From Candidatus Poseidoniales archaeon (lineage in GTDB: Archaea > Thermoplasmatota > Poseidoniia > Poseidoniales > Poseidoniaceae), in the NCBI GenBank assembly GCA_009887135.1, contig QXYA01000152.1, positions 1 to 15,883 of the forward strand: a DNA stretch of 15,883 bases. The letters run 5' to 3'. Below, in pieces: positions 12,329-15,883 of the stretch. The notes under the pieces were generated by a model. The model was not told the DNA's origin. It searched no databases and saw only the letters and a list, made by a program, of their open reading frames with translations. How positions within the stretch are numbered: position 1 is the stretch's first letter; each line of letters starts with the position of its first letter. The position numbers and the translations under genes were made by a program.

Positions 12329-14962
12329 ATGACAAAAAGGAGTATGATGGACCAATTCCACGAACTAAAGGAAGAGAATCCCGGAACCGTTCTTTTCTTC
12401 CGCATGGGGGATTTCTATGAATTGTTTCACAAAGACGCTGAAATCGGTTCTGAAGTCATGGGATTAGCACTCACCTCGAGGGATAAAAATGCAGAGAATC
12501 CAATCCCTATGGCTGGTTTTCCTTGGCATCAACTTGAGGATAATCTTCGGACGATGTTGCGTGCTGGGCACAAAGTCACAGTTGCGGAGCAAGAGCAGGA
12601 ACTCAGAGAAGGTGCAAAACTGCTTGAGAGAGTCGTAACAAGAGTTTACACGCCTGGTTCTCTCTATGAGGAATCGCTTATTGGAACGGATTCTTCAGCC
12701 CTTCTTTGCGCTCTTTCAGTCGCTGTAGATTCTGTAGCAGTTTCAATGATCGACGCTTCAACAGGACAAGCATGGGCGACAACTCACCAAGGCGATGGTC
12801 GATGGGCTTCGATACACGACGAAGTATTACGCTGGAGCCCGAGTGAACTTGTACTTACTTTATCGGATTCCAAAGATGAGGGAGTCCTTCATTTGATTTC
12901 GTTACTTGATTCAATCATTATCAGTCAACATGCAGCTCCTGCAAAACGTTCTCTTGAGAAATTAAAGAGAATGTTATCAGTAAATGATCTGGGACATCTA
13001 GACTTAGACGATTCTCCTTTGGCTCTCCAAGCCACTGCACTTGCAGCAGATTACCTCGCTACAGTTCATAGACACGATGACATCGCAATTAGTGATGTTG
13101 AAATTCAAGAAACGTCGGAGGGTATGGTCCTCGATCAAACGACGCTTCGAAATTTGGAGATAACTCAAACACTTGCCGGAGAATTCGAGGGTTCTCTTCT
13201 TTGGTCAATGAATAAATGTAGAACTGCAATGGGGCGGCGCTGCTTGAAATCATGGCTTTTACGCCCTCTCTCGAATGTCTCTGCCATCGAAGCAAGACAT
13301 TCTGCAGTATCTTCTCTCATGCGTTCTTCTAAACGACTTGACCTGTTGAGAGAATGTCTCAAAGGAATGCTTGACCTCGAGCGTTTGTCAACACAATTGA
13401 ACTATCGACGTTCAAATGCTCGTGATCTTCTTGCAACAGCAAATGCAATCGAACGACTTCCTGCTATCAAGCGACTATGTCTTGAGACTGAAGATGGATT
13501 GCTCATGCATTTGGTTGAAGATTTGGATGCTCTCACAGATGTTGCTGAAAAGATTCATCGAACCTTGGTTGATGAAGTCCCATTGAGTCTAAGAGATGGA
13601 GCATTAATCCGGAAAGGGATTCATGACGAATTAGATCGCTACAGGTCAGCCTCTGAACTTGGGCATACTTGGTTTAAAGATCTCGAAACAAAGTTTCGGA
13701 AAGAGTTGGGAATCCCAAGTCTGAAAGTAAAGAATAATCGTCAAATTGGATGGTTTATTGAAGTGACTGCAACCCATTCTTCTAAGGTTCCTGAGGAATG
13801 GAAACGCAAACAGCAAATGACCAATGGAGACCGCTGGGTAACCGATGATTTACTCGAGCAAGATGACTTATTACTCACTGCTGAAAGTAAATCGAAAGCA
13901 ATTGAATACCGTTTGTTTTGTGAATTAAGAGATGATATTCGGGGTCATGCAAACCATCTCGCCCAGATTGCTTCACGTATTGCAGCCATCGATGTATTGC
14001 AATGTTTTTCAGCCACTGCGCGCCAGCGCTCATGGGTAAAACCATCCATTGTTTCGGGTAAAAAAATGCACCTTGAACAGGCACGACATCCCGTTCTTGA
14101 AGCACAACAAGGGTTTGTTCCGAATGATGCAATGATGGATGAGAAAAGAAGGTTCCTTCTGATCACTGGCCCAAATATGGGTGGTAAATCGACTTACCTA
14201 AGGACAGTAGCCCTAGTATCAATTCTTGCCCAAGCAGGAAGTCTTGTACCCGCTGAGAAGGCTAAAATTGGACTGGTTGACCGAATTTTCACCAGAGTTG
14301 GGGCCAGTGATGATTTGAGAAGAGGCCGTTCAACATTCATGATGGAAATGATTGAAGTAGCTCACATTCTACGTCGAGCAACACCACAATCCCTGTTATT
14401 ATTAGATGAAATCGGGAGAGGAACATCTACGTTTGATGGTCTATCTCTTGCTTGGGCAGTTACTGAAGATGTGTGTAACCGAATTGGAGCTCGTAGTCTA
14501 TTCGCAACACATTACCACCAACTTGTTGGGTTGGAATCAGAAATCAATGGCTTAGCAAATGTGCACGTTCAGGTAGCGCAAAAAGATGGCACACTCCATT
14601 TTCTCCACACTGTTGCTGATGGCCCATGTGATGAATCCTATGGGATTCAAGTTGCAGCCCTTGCAGGTTTGCCACGTCCTGTGGTCGAGCGTGCCTCTGA
14701 TCTTCTTGCTTTCCTTGAACAACAAGCCCAAGGAGCAAAGGCTGGCAGAGATGGAGCACCCCAAACTCGGGAGGCTGGGCAGTCTTCTTTGATGGGATAT
14801 TTCGCAGCCGCTGCGATGCAGACAACAGAATCTACGCCGAGTGGCCCTTCCCAACTTCAACAATCTGTCTTGGACAAATTACTCGATGTCAATCTTGATG
14901 ATTTATCTCCTCGAGAGGCTTACAAGTTGTTAGAAGATCTTCAAACACAGTTGGAGGGATGA
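12329..14962 (+). CDS. mutS: DNA mismatch repair protein MutS (bacterial MutS1 type)
   Basis: An 877-residue full-length MutS that recognises base mismatches and small loops and recruits MutL. The mismatch-binding motif F29-Y-E31 is present (MGDFYELF), followed by the connector, lever and clamp regions. The ATPase domain has Walker A GPNMGGKS (614-621), a Walker B LLLLDEIGRGTST (D693-E694), and FATHYHQL after it. The C-terminus resembles the bacterial MutS dimerisation segment (LDDLSPREAYKLLEDL). The SD GGAGGTG ends five bases before the ATG. Directly downstream lies mutL, with an SD that overlaps the mutS end. The pairing with mutL in an archaeal context suggests acquisition from bacteria. 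Confidence 0.97.
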   Translation: MTKRSMMDQFHELKEENPGTVLFFRMGDFYELFHKDAEIGSEVMGLALTSRDKNAENPIPMAGFPWHQLEDNLRTMLRAGHKVTVAEQEQELREGAKLLERVVTRVYTPGSLYEESLIGTDSSALLCALSVAVDSVAVSMIDASTGQAWATTHQGDGRWASIHDEVLRWSPSELVLTLSDSKDEGVLHLISLLDSIIISQHAAPAKRSLEKLKRMLSVNDLGHLDLDDSPLALQATALAADYLATVHRHDDIAISDVEIQETSEGMVLDQTTLRNLEITQTLAGEFEGSLLWSMNKCRTAMGRRCLKSWLLRPLSNVSAIEARHSAVSSLMRSSKRLDLLRECLKGMLDLERLSTQLNYRRSNARDLLATANAIERLPAIKRLCLETEDGLLMHLVEDLDALTDVAEKIHRTLVDEVPLSLRDGALIRKGIHDELDRYRSASELGHTWFKDLETKFRKELGIPSLKVKNNRQIGWFIEVTATHSSKVPEEWKRKQQMTNGDRWVTDDLLEQDDLLLTAESKSKAIEYRLFCELRDDIRGHANHLAQIASRIAAIDVLQCFSATARQRSWVKPSIVSGKKMHLEQARHPVLEAQQGFVPNDAMMDEKRRFLLITGPNMGGKSTYLRTVALVSILAQAGSLVPAEKAKIGLVDRIFTRVGASDDLRRGRSTFMMEMIEVAHILRRATPQSLLLLDEIGRGTSTFDGLSLAWAVTEDVCNRIGARSLFATHYHQLVGLESEINGLANVHVQVAQKDGTLHFLHTVADGPCDESYGIQVAALAGLPRPVVERASDLLAFLEQQAQGAKAGRDGAPQTREAGQSSLMGYFAAAAMQTTESTPSGPSQLQQSVLDKLLDVNLDDLSPREAYKLLEDLQTQLEG

Positions 14963-14966
14963 TTAA

Positions 14967-15883
14967 ATGAGCGAACCAAACCGAATTCAGCAACTCGATG
15001 AGAAGACGATTGGTCATATTTCTGCAGGAGAAGTCGTTGAACGCCCTGCACAAGTCGTCAAAGAACTTCTTGAGAATTCCCTTGATGCAGGCTCTACTTC
15101 GATTCATGTCATCATTGAAAGAGGCGGTTTTGATAAGATACAAATCGAAGACAATGGGAGCGGTATTCACCAAGAGGACCTTGCACTTTCTCTCGACCGA
15201 CATGCAACTTCGAAAATGAAGTCTCCAGAAGATCTTAACGAGATTTACACACTTGGCTTCCGAGGAGAGGCTCTTGCTAGTATCGGAATGGTGTCAAAAC
15301 TTACAGTTGCTTCTCGTCCAGATGGTCAAGAAGGTCGTAGTATCCACATGGAGGATGGTGATAAAAGAGAGATTGAACCATCTGGGATGGCTAAAGGTAC
15401 AGTTGTTACAGTCGAACATCTCTTCGAAAATACCCCTGTCAGATTAGGTTTTCAACGCCGACCTGCAACGGAACATGCGAGAATCGTAGAGGTTGTTGTC
15501 GCTCATGCAATCGCCCATCCAAATGTTGGCTTTCGATGTACCATTGATGGGCGTTCCACCCTTCACTTACCAAAAGTCGACACAATTGAAGATCGTTTGT
15601 ATGATGTTTTAGGAGGCCAATCTTCCTCTCTCCTTCCTCTTCAGCAGCCTGATGATGATGCGAGTGTTCCTGGTGATGAAGCATGGTCTGGTTACATCAG
15701 CACTCCAGATATTTCGAGGGGTAAAGGGGATGAGATTCACATTCTCGTAAACGGTAGGCCGGTTGCATCGACGCCGTTCCACCAAGCAATACGAAGAGGC
15801 TATCGTACCCGCCTTATGCAGGGTAGGCACCCTGTAACAGTTCTTCACCTCGAAGTTCCTGCGAATGAGGTGGATGTAAACGT
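14967..15883 (+). CDS. mutL: DNA mismatch repair protein MutL, N-terminal part, truncated by window edge
   Basis: The first about 305 residues of MutL, the GHKL-family ATPase that couples MutS mismatch recognition to strand excision. It begins MSEPNRIQQL, then has IGHISAGEVVERPAQVVKEL, E33 and N37 in KELLENSLDAG (catalytic base and Mg2+ ligand), DNGSG (62-66), and GFRGEALASI (97-106). The later LFENTPVRLGFQRR replaces the usual LFxNxPARRKFL, and HILVNGRPV belongs to the second subdomain. The C-terminal dimerisation and possible endonuclease domain lies beyond the window. It starts four bases after the mutS stop with GGAGGG as SD, so the two form an operon. Confidence 0.96.
   Translation, partial: MSEPNRIQQLDEKTIGHISAGEVVERPAQVVKELLENSLDAGSTSIHVIIERGGFDKIQIEDNGSGIHQEDLALSLDRHATSKMKSPEDLNEIYTLGFRGEALASIGMVSKLTVASRPDGQEGRSIHMEDGDKREIEPSGMAKGTVVTVEHLFENTPVRLGFQRRPATEHARIVEVVVAHAIAHPNVGFRCTIDGRSTLHLPKVDTIEDRLYDVLGGQSSSLLPLQQPDDDASVPGDEAWSGYISTPDISRGKGDEIHILVNGRPVASTPFHQAIRRGYRTRLMQGRHPVTVLHLEVPANEVDVN

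Noticed and set aside
12329..14962. Minus-strand ORFs within mutS
   Set aside because: All are antisense shadows of a continuous, motif-complete MutS.

Overview
The window looks like part of a marine planktonic euryarchaeal genome, most plausibly Marine Group II (Candidatus Poseidoniales). Archaeal-type information-processing genes (eL37, eL42, eS27, aIF2-alpha, Nop10, uL16/L10e, ABCE1) and an archaeal ubiquitin-like modifier occur alongside a bacterial-type mutS-mutL pair. Most starts have Shine-Dalgarno (SD) sequences, coding density is high and GC is moderate. The lineage is an inference from gene content, not from a phylogenetic marker comparison.

Layout. On the minus strand at the left: the N-terminal part of purF (runs off the left edge), eL37, and two overlapping genes for multi-pass membrane proteins of unknown function. 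A roughly 130-bp divergent promoter region follows, then a plus-strand translation cluster conserved in archaea: eL42 (L44e), eS27, aIF2-alpha, Nop10 and a PAC2-family protein. A tRNA-Ser(CGA) lies on the minus strand directly against the end of the PAC2 gene, and a small ubiquitin-like/ThiS-MoaD-like gene is transcribed away from it. From 4801 to 10884 the minus strand carries, in order of transcription, uL16, ABCE1/Rli1, and two tandem paralogous RecB/Cas4-like PD-(D/E)XK nucleases that each end in two predicted OB folds. From 11020 the plus strand carries a two-TM membrane-anchored protein of unknown function, a full-length MutS and the first ~305 residues of MutL (runs off the right edge).

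The most novel part is the tandem nuclease pair (4801-8428). Both proteins keep the RecB-like active-site residues and an Fe-S-type cysteine set, lack any helicase domain, share an unusual W-x-EAWE / RPWF-x-DP motif just before the active site, and end in OB-fold-like domains. They look like a Dna2/Cas4-type single-strand-acting nuclease pair, perhaps a heterodimer, cotranscribed behind the ribosome-recycling ATPase. Other points of interest are an eL42 that has lost its zinc-ribbon cysteines, a hairpin that sequesters the aIF2-alpha SD, a dyad (TGATGCC/GGCATCA) shared upstream of the ubiquitin-like gene and mutS, and an inverted repeat that may form a symmetrical divergent promoter. No CRISPR array, insertion sequence or rRNA was seen. 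No gene-free stretch exceeds 300 bp; the longest is about 135 bp.
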